Source: Pipra filicauda (lineage: Eukaryota; Chordata; Aves; Passeriformes; Pipridae). From it: a stretch of 64,000 nucleotides of DNA. This document shows, piece after piece, positions 41,801 to 55,200 of the stretch (position 1 is its first letter; each line of letters opens with the position of its first letter). The position numbers and the translations under genes are program-made. The notes beneath the pieces were generated by a model. It had not been told where the DNA came from, made no database searches, and was given only the letters and a program-made list of their open reading frames with translations. The DNA is taken from positions 62,001 through 126,000 of the forward strand of contig NW_024104357.1 in NCBI RefSeq assembly GCF_003945595.2, written 5' to 3'.

Positions 41801-44800
41801 TCCAACCAGTCATATTTTTTGCCTAATTTGCAAAGGGACGATTAAAAAATATCTTAAAATATTTGCAGCTGTATGTCCCAAACCCACTCCGAAAATGTAA
41901 CAAGATCCTTGAGGCCCTTTTTTTCCAGCCCTTAAAAAAATTCCAAGTCTTCCTCAAAACATTCTGTGGAATTACACGGCAAAGCATGATGCACCCACAC
42001 TGCTGTTTTAGATCCAAGTCTGCTTTTAAAGGGAATCTCTCCCACTTGCCTCTACTTTTGTTTTGCACCTTGGAGCAGGCGCAGCGCATGGGAATGAGAT
42101 TCCTTACTGGTAAAATTAGGATTAAATAAATAAAATACCCCATAACATGTCAAAAAAGGGGGCTTATAAACCATACCCAAATTTCTCATGGGCTTCCAGT
42201 CCCTGAGACCACACCAAGGTTGATATTCACTACTCAAAATCAAGTCCTCTTCAGCACATGCCTTCTCAGGCTCACAACCCACACATCCCTGCAATGCTCA
42301 GCAGTGACACAGTGCCAAGGAGACTGGATTACAGTGTAAGTGACTCGTCACCCTGTTCTCCTTCGATCATCTGAAAACACCAAGCCAAAGACACAGGTTT
42401 TCTGTAGGATCCCCTTCCCGAAGGATGTGCTGCCTGTGGTTGATAACACTGCTGTTTAACTAGAATCTGCATAGTATCCAGATATCCCAGGTAACTTTTA
42501 ATGTTGCTACACAAAGCCCCTAAACTCTCAAATTTATCAGGCATTACATGTATCAGTCTATACAGATGCTGGCCTTAAGATTTACTTAAAACCACACGTC
42601 AGGAACAGATCAGACACATGCCTGCACTTTACACAAACTGACCCGCTCATTCCAAGTCAGGAATCACTTCAAAACTCTTTTGGAAGCTACTTTTTTAAAA
42701 AGGAAATGAGGTTTCTTTTCCCAGAGACAGCACATCAGCTCTGACTTTGCTCCCTAACAGTAAAACTGTGCCTGTGTTTCAGTACCTGCCTACCCCACAT
42801 CAGACAGGGCAGGTCTCAGCCCAGCACCTCCGTCCCTTGAGAACAATTCACACACTTCACACTTCGGGTAAAATTTACAAGTAAAATCTGCTAATAAGGA
42901 GATCAAATTCTACTCTCACCAACACCAGATCTGCAGGCTAATGGGTGCCCAACAGTGAAAATCTGATTGTATTTCTGACAAATCATTATTCCACTCTGCA
43001 TGTTTATTATAGCTTTGTACTCCTCTTCCAGGTTCATGCCAAATGCTGGAGAACAGATGCTGCCCGATATGGCTCCTGGCCTAATAGGGTTTTTTTGTTG
43101 TTCTGGGGTTTCTTTTCAGACAAACCTGAACTGGCAGAGAAAGTTTATAAATGAGATTAGTGCTGTGTATCTCTTAATCGCCATTTGATAACGTACACTA
43201 GATTTACACTACAATTAGAGTTATTGTATCATCAAATAACAGCCTAAGAAAGTGATATTTCTGCAGTTGTAGGTGGGCTCTAACACATCCTCATTAGGTA
43301 GGATAACAGGAAAACCTGGTAGGTTGCTGTGAATAATAATTCCCCAAAACATACCAATCATTAGTTTGATACCAGATATGATAAGTTAAAGGGAGCAGCT
43401 CATGCTCTGGGTAGCTCTGAAAAATGCTTAATGTTCAGATATAGGCAGACTGCTACATTTATCCATGGAAAACAGAAGTCTGGCTACAGAAACAATAAAT
43501 CCCCTAGAACAGAAATATCGCCACTAGAGCTTTTATTTTTTCCTGTTTTGCAAGAAATCCAGACAAATATTTTGCTAGCATGTGTGCACATAGACAGTGA
43601 CATCATTTTATTAACTGTTGCTTAAGAATCTTCCTTGTTTTAATGACCATGACCATTAAAAAAAAAGGCAAATTACGTGACTCCACCTGGGAATGTGAAG
43701 TTTTTTTAATTCCACCCAAAAAGCCTGAATATGCCTACAAGGCCTTTGGAAGGTTTTATTACCACTCCACTTTACATTTTTATCAGTTATCATAAAAATA
43801 ATACTTCAGTACTGCACGTGAGACACAATTCCTCCTTGTTATGCTTTGCCACAACTACTGTGAGTCCCTCAGCCAGGCAAACCTGCTGCCCTTGACAGCT
43901 CTGTGATCACTGCCATGGTGACTCAGGTGACAGACAATCCCTGTAGCCCAGGAAAGTGCTGATACACTGAACTCCACCACTTCTCCAACTGCATCTGGGC
44001 TGATTAGGGCAGTGAGGCACCAATGCCCCAAGTCTTCCTAAGACTACATCCAGAGAAGAGTCCTGTAGAGCCCTTTAGAAACACTTTATAAAGGAGAACT
44101 CAAAAAATAAATTAGTGGTTCAAGTATTTAGTGTATGACCCATGTGTTAGAATTAGACACCAATTTTGATAAAAATGAATGTTTTCTCACACTTTAAAAA
44201 GATAAAAAGCTGAGTTTTCTTTAAGTGTATCAACTACTTGCTTTAAACACTCCTATTTGTTCTTTCATGTTGTCACTTGAGAGATGGGGGGTCAAAACTG
44301 TATTGGGCACAATATAAATGATCTCTCAGGTTCTCCTACCTGATAATCTGCAGGTGGGAATTCTTTCTAACCTTCTGAATTTAAAGATAAACTTTTTTTA
44401 AGTTAGACGTATAACGGGTTTTTTGCAGTATTTCGAAATAAAGTTCTCATTTTCAGCATTTTTACCCGTGTCCCAAAATTGCCACTATTTAAATGTGCCC
44501 TTTTTTTTTAAGATTCAATATTTTATGTCAAATGTGAAACTGCATTAAAAAAATAAATCTGTAATTCTATCTCATGAACCTTCTTACTGATTTCTCATAT
44601 GATCAGACTTTGTTGGTTTTCCTTCTAGCAATTTAAACCAAGTGATGCTTCTCATGTTCAGCTTTTAACTCTACTGCTTTGCTTTTAACCAAGAATACAG
44701 CTTAATTTCCAAATACTAAAAAAATAACTTTTCCTTTTCTCATCTGAATTGTCTTCCTTAGCTCAGGCGATAAATATTTGTATTCTGTACTTCAGCTTTA

Positions 44801-45568
44801 GTGACCTAATTTATGGCAACAGTCTCTCTCTTTTCATGCCAATTTGAGAGTACGAAGCATACAAGATGACAAAGCCAGTCTGAAATTTTCTGAAGAGAAA
44901 GAATTACAACCCTGAAGGGGAAGAGGAGCAAAAAACCCAAAACCCACAACAAAACAAAACAAAAAAAAACACCCACCCAAAACCTTGGCTAAAATAAGTT
45001 ACCGTCTACTTATCTGAGTATTCAGTCCCCAGAAACACCGATCCCGGCCCTGAGTACTGTTACAAAATATGCTGCAGATAAAGCCCATTTGTTGGTTTTG
45101 CCTAGAGCAAAGTAGTATTTAATTACTGAACTCCAAATCTCCTCTCCAAAGTCATGTTGTGTGACCCAGGAGGCCGGGATTCCGGATGTTACAGCAGAGA
45201 CATGAGCGACAATATATTCAGTATCATATTTCCAGGGCTATGGCTACAAGGCTGCACATTTCTATACTTTCTCGAGTTAAAAATACATCTTCCTGGACAG
45301 CTTTAGGGCATCTTGCAGTGATTCTTGGCAGCCATATTTTGTAAATCCCTAGGCTGACTAAGGAAACAGGGATACTTCTGGTACTGACACTTTATTCGAC
45401 ACTCTTCTTAAACCTTTTTATTTTTTTTACATTATTACAGTGCAACACCAGAAGAAATTAGGTGTTTGAAGAAGACTCTCCTCATTTCCTGTAACAGAAT
45501 AGCAAAGAGGTATTGTATATCAGTATTTTAAAGACTTTTCAACTTTCTGGGTAACAATGAAAATAGAT

Positions 45569-45631
45569 GTAGATGGACTAAATGAGCTCCAAAGGTCCCC
45601 TTCCAACCCCAACCATTCTGTGATTCTATGA
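45569..45631 (+). mobile_element. CR1 LINE, extreme 3' end
   Basis: About 60 bp of the sense CR1 tail: gatggactaaatgagctcc, aaaggtccccttccaacccc, then attctgtgattctatga, the characteristic terminal octamer-type repeat. It opposes the gene's direction. Only the 3' tip survives. Confidence 0.85.
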
Positions 45632-48600
45632 CCTCTCTTTCCAGGCACAACTCTCCTCTATGACAATTACAACCCTGTTGAAATGGATAGTTCTGATACA
45701 CCCTTCTGCAGATGCAAATATGTTACTGCTTTAAAACTTAAAAGCCAAACTCAGCTGCTCAGAATATGTACCAAATATGCAGTAAAACCACCAGCAGTGA
45801 GTCCTGCCTCAAGTCTGATTACTTCATGAAAGCCATCCCTCCCTGACTCTCCACAAGATCCCAAGCCCACACATCATGTTTGGAGAAGGCTTTTAATCAC
45901 AGAGCTCAAGCCCACTGATGCAGACAAACCAGGCTTAAATGAAAACTCAACAGACGTAGTAGTTCAAAAATAAAACCACCATCCTCTTTCAATACTTAAA
46001 TAATTTTTCAGAACACCCCAGGAAATATAACATTATGCAATTCTCCTTGATCAAACATCTAAACCAGACCAAAGGCATTTTGATGGGATGACCTTCAGGG
46101 TTAGAGTGTCCTATCTGTACACAGGCTCAATAGATGCTTATGGCAGCAAAACTGGAAATGTGGCATTTCTAAAACTGATCAGAAAGTGATAGCTCCTGGT
46201 TGATGACCAGAATTAGCAAAGTCACCAGGAGAAGCAGCAGTGTAGGTTTGTCCAGTATGGATTCCTTCAGGCTGACCTGCAAAGTCCAAGTTCCAGGCTC
46301 TGTATGCTAAATATATCTAACCCTGTAACGGAGAGGGAACCACCAGACAAATGCCTGGCAATACTCCAGAAGAGACACCTGTCCATCTGTCCCTCAAAAG
46401 GGAAAATTTTCTTATTGGAGGGGCCATCTTGGGAGCAGAGGTAACGTCAAGGAAGCTGAGGAGCTTCCATTCTTAGGCCATTAAAAGGATGTCCCTTTAG
46501 ACAGAGTTACAGTCCTTCAGCAATACCGAATTTCAATAAATAAAGACTTTTGCAATCAAACTTTTAGACCCTGTCTCAAGAAGGCTTTGTGAAATTGCTC
46601 AATGGCTTAAAGCACTAAGCACTAAAATAGCAGCCTGCTAATACTCTCTGGATCTAGACACAGAACAGCTGCTGGAATCAAGCGCAAGAAAGGTGGAAAC
46701 TGGAAGAAGCCTTATCTGCAACATTGTTTAAAATCCCATATATGCCTCTTCGGCACGTACCCAGTTTTAAGCATGCAACTATACAACTGCTAATCTCCTG
46801 CGCTTCATTAAAGCCTTTGCAAAAAATTTAATTATGGATGAATGTGGGAGCACACCCATTAATCCTCGCTTGGATCAACCTGTGTAAAACGTTCTGAGAA
46901 AATAACGGATTGAGAAGAGCCCTTAAGTGAGTTAAAACAACCCCTGTCAAGAGCTTCTGCTGAGACTAAGGTGGGGAGGGGCAACATTCAAAAATGTTCT
47001 TCTATCTGTGAACATGCACCACTGAAAATAAACTCAAGTACTGCGGTTCAAGCTTTTTGACCAAGAACCTGTAGAAATTAAACAGTTAAACGCGGTTAAA
47101 GATCTCCATACCGTGCTAAGTTTCTGCTCTCAGCTGATTTATTCTCATTTTCACTGCTGGAAAACCCACCGAATAATGCGGCCTGATAAGTCTGATCAGG
47201 AACATTCCATTTTTTCCAATACGCTGTTCCTGATGTTCCCACAATAGATCATTCAGGGCTCTAAGGGACTGTGTCAATTGAATTGAATGATGTGGTCGCC
47301 TGCTGGTACATAAATGCAAAAGCAAAGCTGAGGGGGTTTATTTTCAAAACAGGAGACATTGATCCTGTGACAGTGTTCCATTACCCCGACTTTATTTCTA
47401 TTAGAGACAGTGATTACATCTACATCAATTGCTTGAGCTGATGGATATTGGTGCACTAACAGTGACACAGTTTTTCACTACACTGCTGCCCTGGATGCTG
47501 ATGGCTTACAAAATAAGATTCATTCTGAGCTCAAACTAATGCTATCTATTTGTCCATGGAAAACTACTGAAATTTGAGCAGACTTTTGTAATTAGTCAGT
47601 TTTCAACTGTCTGTGGTTTTGGTTTTTTTGTGTGTTCTGTAAATCTTAGGGTGAAGTAGTGATTAGTGACCATGTAGCCCGGAATGGATTCTATTTGTTA
47701 CAAAAATATTAATATATTAAATATTAAAATACTTACATTGCTACCTGATGGCACTAAAAGAGCAGACGTAGTTCTCAGAGGCATCTGTGGAAAGGCACTC
47801 CTACAACAGCAGCCCTTTCTTCACTAGGGGTGTTTTCATACAGCTGCATGGACTCCTATTCCCTTTTCCTGTACTGTGACCCTTGTGCAGTTTCCATCCA
47901 CTGCACTTGCTATCTCTCCCAAGCTGGTGATCCATCTTCCAGCTTTCATCTCCTGATCTGACATACGATCTCGAGCCTGTGGTCACGCATTTGCCCTGGT
48001 TTTCACCTCCTCACCGTGCACTGCCTACACATACTCTACACTCCTGAATCCATCCCTCCATCAAGAGAGCGATGGCTGTATCTGTACCTCCTTCAGTCAT
48101 TTCTTTTTCTACGTTCTTCTTTCACTGTTCTTCCATTACAAACTATGAGCTGCTAACATTTCCCACAAATAAATTCTGCTAGTTGAAAAAAAAATTCAAT
48201 TCATCTTCAACAACAGTGTTTTCTAGTCCAACTAAACCCTGCTCATTTTATTTGTCCTTGTGCCCTGAGTCATGTCCTGAAGTGCCTGCAGGAGAAAGGC
48301 CTTTGTCTGACTCAGGTCAGTGTATTTACCACAGTGGGTTCCCTCATTCTTGATAAGGAAGTGTTTTTAATGCTGCCATAACAACAACTAATTTAGTTGG
48401 AGTTACACCTGCCCACAGTAACTAAGCACAGAACCTGTCAGAATCAGCAGCACCTGGATCGGTGCAGAAACTGGGACCAGAGCACGCCTGCCAGAGGCAA
48501 CCAGCATCTTCTCCTGGGACCCTTCTGCACCAGGTCAACATCTATAATTTAGCACAGCATCGGGCACCTCCTTGCATACTGCACATCTAGAATTGTTGCA

Positions 48601-49185
48601 TAACCAAAAGTAAAACAAAAAGACTCTCAAATCTTGCTCTGTGGTGTCACTGGGTACTTGCGAGGCTGAGCCTGCAGGGACCCAAGCAGCCTTGTCTAGG
48701 TGTTCCGAGAGCATCCAGATGTACACCGATGAATTTTGTTAGAGTCCAAGTTTGGAAATAGTGGCCACCATTGCCTCATGGATTTGCAATAGGCTTTTTT
48801 GTGAAACACTAGATTTTAAAGTTTTATTAAGGTTGGTATCATTACTCAGGTAATTATCCTAAATTTCTGCAGGTCTTTGGGGACTGGTTCGTGTTTCCTA
48901 GTGAACAATCAAAGGAAAACTAAAAACTAAACACATTTACATTGTTCTGGGCACAGACACCTTCACAAACATGACCTTTTCCAACAAAGGATTCACTCAT
49001 TCATTTTCCCTGCCCTTCATGTATGAACACTCTCGCCACAGCTTTTTCAGCACCTACAAAGCTATTTTCAAGTGCAGGTGTTATTTTCAGCATAGAATTT
49101 GACAGAACTACTCTATAAATAATACTGACCACATAAATGGAGCAAGAGAAGCATCTCCTGCAGTGGAAGACCCAGAGAAAGATGT

Positions 49186-49199
49186 TGTGTGTGTGTGTG
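49186..49199. repeat. (TG)7 microsatellite
   Basis: Short TG dinucleotide run in the long 5'-UTR intron. Confidence 0.8.
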
Positions 49200-49811
49200 A
49201 GCATCTTCCCCAACTCCTACAGTATTTTAGAAACGACCAGGGATCATCAGGCACAGCACATAACTTCTGCAGTGCTGGGGATATAAAAATATGAAAAAAA
49301 AGAAACAGTAACAGAACAGGTGAAGAGGCTTTGATCTATTCTAAACGCAAATAAACTCGGCTTATTTCCCCATTGTTAAGCGTGGTCTTTTATGCCTTTC
49401 CCATGAGAAAAGAAGTTTTGGAATTATGTACTCTGGCAGCATCTAGTTTGGGAACAACAAATAATTTTTCTGAAATTCCTTTGTGAGTGCATGAAAGCTG
49501 CCAATTCTTTTCCTGAGGCAGATGTCTTGTTGAATAGTAACAGTTCTGAGCCCTGTGTTTCTGAAAGATGAAGGATGAAATGCAAAACCCCTCCGAGACA
49601 ACACCACAATGGGGTGAAAAAAAGTGGAAAAAAAACCCCCAACCTAACAACATCACAGGACACAGAGAAGATCCTTCAGTTACAATTTATTAAAATTTCA
49701 AGTCAGGAAAATATAAACTGTTAACAAGAGAAGGTAAAATTTCCAGCTTTAGTGGCCATTAATCAAGAGCAACTATGTCAGAACCTGCTACTTACCGAAG
49801 AGGAGGTCAGG

Positions 49812-49831
49812 TTTATTTATTTATTTATTTT
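49812..49831. repeat. (TTTA)n microsatellite
   Basis: Four to five TTTA units in the long 5'-UTR intron. Confidence 0.8.
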
Positions 49832-50666
49832 TAAATTTGGGATGAAGAAAAAGCAAAGAGTGCCCTTTGGACAGGGAAAACAATTAATTGATTATATTAA
49901 CAATGCAGGGGTTTGTTGTGGTTTTTTTAAATAAAAAACCTTGAATACTTCTGGCTACTTGGAAAAAGGCCAGTACTATTCATGAGCTATGGATTGATGG
50001 CAAACAGGCAGACTGGTATTTATGAGCATTAACAGTAAAAATGTTTTAGACAAGTTTTAGACAAGTGCTTTAGACAAGTTTTTCTCCATTAATCCAGATA
50101 TTAAATATGTTGAGAATCTAACTAGAGTTGGACTGCAGAATTTGGTATTGAAAATATGTGCTAACATTCATCATATTTAGTGTTCAAAGTTCTCTAAAGC
50201 CATGAAACACATCCTAAAGCATGGAATAAATTAAATGTAAACTGACAGGTTCTTTCTAGCCCCAAGATGTTCACCTTGAAAGATTTAAAGACATGTAATT
50301 CATGACTGACTGCAGCATTATGCATGAATGGAGAGTTTTAAAGAAAGCTTAAGAAAGTTTACCCTCAGACTAAAAACCCAACTCTTTTCTTTACCCAAGC
50401 ATTTTCACATCCAGCCCTGTTCACTAAAGCAGCCTGAAACGAGCCAGTGGGACTCTGCAGGTAAATAACCATTATGAGTTGAGGATCTCAAAAAAGGAAA
50501 AAAAAGAAAAAAATTCCCACTTTTCAAAAAACCCCAAAAGTTATAGATAACATGCTTCTGCAATTGGTCATATGCATGTAAAAACAGAACAACATGTGAA
50601 TCTACTTTAGGTATGTCTACTCTCACTCTCCTCCACTATCCCGGCCCTCCTCGGCTGCAAATCTGC

Positions 50667-50690
50667 AAAAAAAAAAAAAAAAAAAAAAAA
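50667..50690. repeat. A24 homopolymer
   Basis: An uninterrupted run of 24 A residues between GC-richer flanks (ccggccctcctcggctgc and gcctcctttcc). It could be a simple repeat or the tail of an old retro-insertion, but no insertion body is recognisable upstream. Confidence 0.85.
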
Positions 50691-51583
50691 GCCTCCTTTC
50701 CTCATACCACTCCATCAATGCCACCTACAACACCACTTTATCTTACTCCTAAATGAAACCAAATGCAACATCGGTATTAAAAAGTGCAAACCACAGCTCT
50801 GGGTCTTTAAAAAGCCATTTTAGAACTACAGCATTGCAGTGTCTGAGGACAAGTGACAGAAATCAGTTACCAGTGTAAACAAGTGCAAAATGGCAATATG
50901 AAACCATCTTCACCTAGGCTTTATTTTTTTAATTAAAGACCAATTAGCAGGAAAAAAAAATAATAAATCAGAGATTCCTCAAAAAAAAAAAAAGAGTACT
51001 AATGAAAATTAATTTAATGCTTACAGATTTATTTTAGAAAAAGGACCACTGAAGTGGATCAGAAACTAACTGTATTTACTTTGGCACCTCAGATTTAATT
51101 CCAGGTGAACCTTGAAATTAGGTAGCTAAATTTTCCAGAAGCACTTAGATCACTTAGAAGTCTTATCAGAATTATTTCTAATGAAGAACGGGATGTGAAG
51201 TACTTGCCTCTTCTGGCTTCCAAACACCAAGACACATCTCTTAAAAAAAACATGAAATAAATTAAGAAACACACACTGTCTGACAAACACTACTTTTGGT
51301 ATTCAAAGAGGCAAAGCTGCTCTTATCTGTGAAACTTAAATCAAATATTACAGTAGGAGTTTAATACCCATGATCTGAGCCCTGCTCTGGACACTGGGCA
51401 GGTCACTCCTGAGCAGGACCGAGTGCAGCTGCAGACAGCACGCAGCGATTCACTTGGTGTGACACAGCACCATCATCCTACTTATCCTGTTTTCTATTTA
51501 CAACCAAAAGTAACAGAAATGTGAGACCAATGTAAAATTCCCATTTCTCTTGCACTGCACTACGTACTAACCTGCAGTACAGG

Positions 51584-51823
51584 TGTGACCTACCATGAAG
51601 TAACAGAGAAATAAAGCAACAGCAACCCAAGCAACCCAAGAGCTGCTGCACTGGCCGAGGCAGCCGGGAAGGAGGAGTGTGTGCCTGAGGCAGCCCAGAG
51701 GTGGGTTATAAGGGCTCCTGGGGCAGGTCAGGAGGGGAGAGTACTGCTTTACTGTTATGAAATAAAACACTGGGCATTCCTGGGCCACCATTCCATCACC
51801 GTTGGTCTCTCAGGGCTGTCACA
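51584..51823 (+). mobile_element. Probable retroviral LTR (about 240 bp)
   Basis: The stretch begins TGTGAC and ends GTCACA, a perfect 6-bp inverted terminal pair with the TG...CA ends of retroviral LTRs. Inside, in order, are a TATA box (TTATAAG at 51706-51712) and AATAAA at 51761-51766, about 50 bp apart. That is the arrangement expected around a short R region, leaving a roughly 40-bp U5. Local composition is more GC-rich than the flanking intron. No second LTR was found and no target duplication is obvious, and the candidate primer-binding TGG two bases after the end does not match a tRNA I can name. It may be the 5' LTR of a truncated endogenous retrovirus. Confidence 0.55.
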
Positions 51824-51838
51824 TGTGGTCTGGGAGGC

Positions 51839-51982
51839 AGCGAGGTGATAACCAAAGATCGAGGGAGAGGCAGTGCCGTGACAGGAGACAGTGAGGTGAC
51901 AAACAAAAAATGAGAGAGGCTGTGCAGTGACAAGAGACAGCGAGGTGACAAAGAAAGAACAAGAGAGAGGCAGTGCAGTGAC
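51839..51982 (+). repeat. Tandem repeat, about 50-bp unit x 2.9
   Basis: Three head-to-tail units start at 51839, 51890 and 51939 (51, 49 and at least 44 bp), each built as aGYGAGGTGAYAA..., a purine-rich middle, gaggcwGTGCMGTGAC. Units differ at several positions. The array lies immediately after the putative LTR, in what would be the untranslated leader before the gag-like start. Confidence 0.85.
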
Positions 51983-52065
51983 TTGCTCAGCCCAGAACCC
52001 CCTGTGAGACCGGACACTCAACTGCACAACACGTTGAGCTGCAGCCACGAGACCCTCACCAGGAC

Positions 52066-52293
52066 ATGGGTAGCTCCAAGAAAAACACCCTGCCCCCAGT
52101 AACTCTGCAAAAAGGGACAGATTGTTTTCCAAGCCTGCAAGCATCTCTTTCCTTAATTTATACAATTTTAAGTTTCTCCTACAGTAACCACCTTCGGTGC
52201 AGGCATTCAATCTCTGCATCTCTACATCCTACTCCGTACCACACCCCAAATCTGACTGTGGTAGTTGTCATGAGCAAAAACTATACTGTCTAG
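52066..52293 (+). pseudogene. Possible truncated gag-like start of an endogenous retrovirus
   Basis: A 75-codon open frame begins at an ATG (ccaggacATGGG) about 240 bp past the putative LTR, where a retroviral gag would start. The first residues are MGSSKKN: Gly at position 2 with basic residues, like an N-myristoylated matrix protein, although the usual Ser/Thr at position 6 is Lys. The frame soon loses any recognisable Gag character and ends at a stop near 52293, so the homologous part may be only the first few dozen codons. No capsid, protease or polymerase region follows. The call depends on the LTR and is otherwise weak; a chance frame is possible. Confidence 0.3.
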
Positions 52294-55200
52294 GCATTAG
52301 TGCTATGTATTTTGGCAGAGAATGTCTCCATCTATATCAGCTATGCCCAAAGTTCAATGAGAAACAGTTTTGGTTTTTCCCTTCAAGCATATGTATTTGA
52401 TGAATAACTCACTCATGCCTCCAAAGGTTGTCTAGACATTAAGCTGGTCCCCCTTCTGCCTTCAACATCTGCTTATTTTTTTCTCTAAATGAAGCTGTAT
52501 CAAGGGTCTTTTGGCAGAATGTTAAGAATAGCATATATGCTGAGGTGATATGCCTAGAATACATGGAAAAGACATGCAATACTGTCATCATCCTCGACTA
52601 GATTTTCCATACCCTGAAGTATACCCTTTCTTTTTTTTTTTTTTCCTGGGAACTATTCCAATATCTGAATCATCAAGAGCAGTTTTTTCTTTTACAGTAT
52701 GCCCTGAAAAATAAAAACAAGCTTCTTTCCTTGCCTGTAGAAAATGGAATATTTTACCTAACTCAAATTATCCTAGACCAAGGACAACTTTGAATGAATG
52801 CCAAGTTCTGGTACTTCATCAGTGCTTAAGTCTAGAGGCATATTTATACTGCTGCAAAGGAAAAATTCCCAGAGATTCCATGAACATGCCTGCCATAACA
52901 CAGCCCCAGACGGCTCCTACACATTGCAAAGTCACATGTATCTCTAGAAGCAATTGCACTGTTGATCTTCAAGATTAAAGCAGTGTACCAAATGTTCCTC
53001 TTGCTAATTTGGCACTTTACAGAGGGTCTGACTAATAAAAGGAGCCTGAACACACCTGTAGAAGAACATGTAAAAGGATTCAAAAAATATACTAAAAAGC
53101 AGCTTAAAAGAACAGTGTTTTGCTTTTCTGTACAGCACATGGGAGATAAAAAAGCTATACCAAAGCAGCCTGTGGTATATAAAGTTTCTGTTTAGTGAAG
53201 GAATCGTCCTTCCAAACTGTATGCAAAGACTTGTGTGAGTGCCTATACCCACACATAAAAACATTAAAATTTAAAGCTGTTGGCTTTGAACAGTAGAAGC
53301 AGGAGAGTCTACTGAAGAAACTCTTATCAAATGGGTTGAAAGTCACAAGGGATCCAATTAAGATAAAAAGTTCAAACCCAGGACATTTCCTCTTCTTTCT
53401 GACTCCTTAGGCCAACATTAGACATCTGTTCTCGCTAATTTTTTAATTACTCCCCTCTGCAGTAAACTATTCAAAACGTGACGATAGATCACGTGTCCAA
53501 TAAGGACCTCTCTCCATTAGAAGGTGCTATTTTGAATTAAACTGAGTCCTCTACTGATGCGGGTGGAAAACACAATCATAGCTTTGTGTAGAGAGAACAG
53601 TTTTGCTTAGTCAAGCTAAAACATCAGCAGAAATGGAAATACACCACGTCTTGTAACTGCAGGCCACTATTACACAGGCAGCTGCACTGAAATGATCTTC
53701 AGCTTGTCCCACAAGTGACCTCTACTCTGTCTTTTGCAGAATTAAGCAATCACAGTAACTACTTCTGCTAGTTCAGAGTTAAACAAATTAGATAGGACAG
53801 CCTTTCAGAAAAAGAAACCCACTGTCTTTGGTTGTCTTTACCTTACCTCAAACACTGGAATAACAGATTCTATGCATGAAAAATTCTGCTCACCCATTTC
53901 CAGTAACGGGAACATTATTTGAAAATAAAGAGATGATAGAGAAGAAGAAGTCCATGACTTCTCCAGATGACATTATACTTTAATAAGTACTGCACAAATT
54001 GCTCACAACATTTTGAAAAATTTTCAGTATTTCTCAGACTCCAAGGAGCTCCCATCATCTTTCTTTTCTTAAAATATTTATAAAGCTGTGATGTTTTTAC
54101 TTTGCAGAATTGCCATTTAACATTCTTGAGTGATGCTACTCAAAACTTCCTAATGCCATTTCTCCCATATAAATCTGAAAGCCCATTTTCTTTCACTCTA
54201 AGACTAACAAACTCTAATGTAAGCCTACATGCATGAATAGTGCATGCTCAAGGCATTATGCACTTACAGGGCTGGAAATCATACAGTGTGAACAGTACCA
54301 TGCCCAACTATTTTAGATAAACCAATCTAATGCAACAACAGAAGGGGAAATGCCTTCAGTCTTCACACCTACTCACTCACAACTTCCAGTACCCTTTTGC
54401 TTCCTTAATTCACCAGCCTCTAGAGATTTCTCAAGCAAGGCCCACCCCCTCCCCAATATCTCCAACACAGAAAGACCTGGAGCTTGTTTCTTAGCTTGAC
54501 CACGGAATCCCATTGAGAAGTTCTCATGGTATCCCACCTCATTTTTAGAAAGTATACATAGATACAGATCAATCCAGAAGAATATTTAAATGTATTCTGG
54601 TCCCATTGACTGCAATTGCTTAAGTGATGTGCTGGAGCAGAGCCAATACAACATTACCCTGCAAGGCCACAGAGAACATCAGCAATATCCTTTTCTCTAC
54701 CTTGTGGGGTCTACTTGCAAGATAAGGTTTTTTAAAAACAAATTCCCTCTGTCTTTGAATGCCCTCTATAGACCTAAGACAGTACACAAAGAGAGCTTGC
54801 CAAAAACTTTAAGGGAACGTGAATTAAAACCAAAAAAATGGGGGGGGGAGGCGAGAGAAGAGGGGGGAAGAAAAGACATCTGCTACACCCACAAGACATT
54901 TGTTAAATTACAGTAGATATTAAAAATTCTACAGATACAAATGTGGTATAAGTTATCTCCTGCTGAAAGAACAAATGCTCAGTTGTGCTCTTGCACAATA
55001 CTTGAGCATGGCTGCTGGTGGACTGGTGCAGAATGAATTTTCCCTTTCTAAGAAGCAAAGGTAATCTCAGCTCCCTTGTAACCCCAGCCATGGAGAAGAG
55101 AGAAGAAAATATGTTTAAAGAAAGCATCCAAAATAAAAAAATTATAGAGGGAGTATAGTTACATGCATTTAAAGAAAATGATTGCAAAATTGTGACTGTG

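Noticed and set aside
51755..52219. A 154-codon minus-strand open frame.
   Set aside because: It runs antisense across the tandem repeat and putative LTR, so its internal protein repeats reflect the DNA repeat. No recognisable domain.
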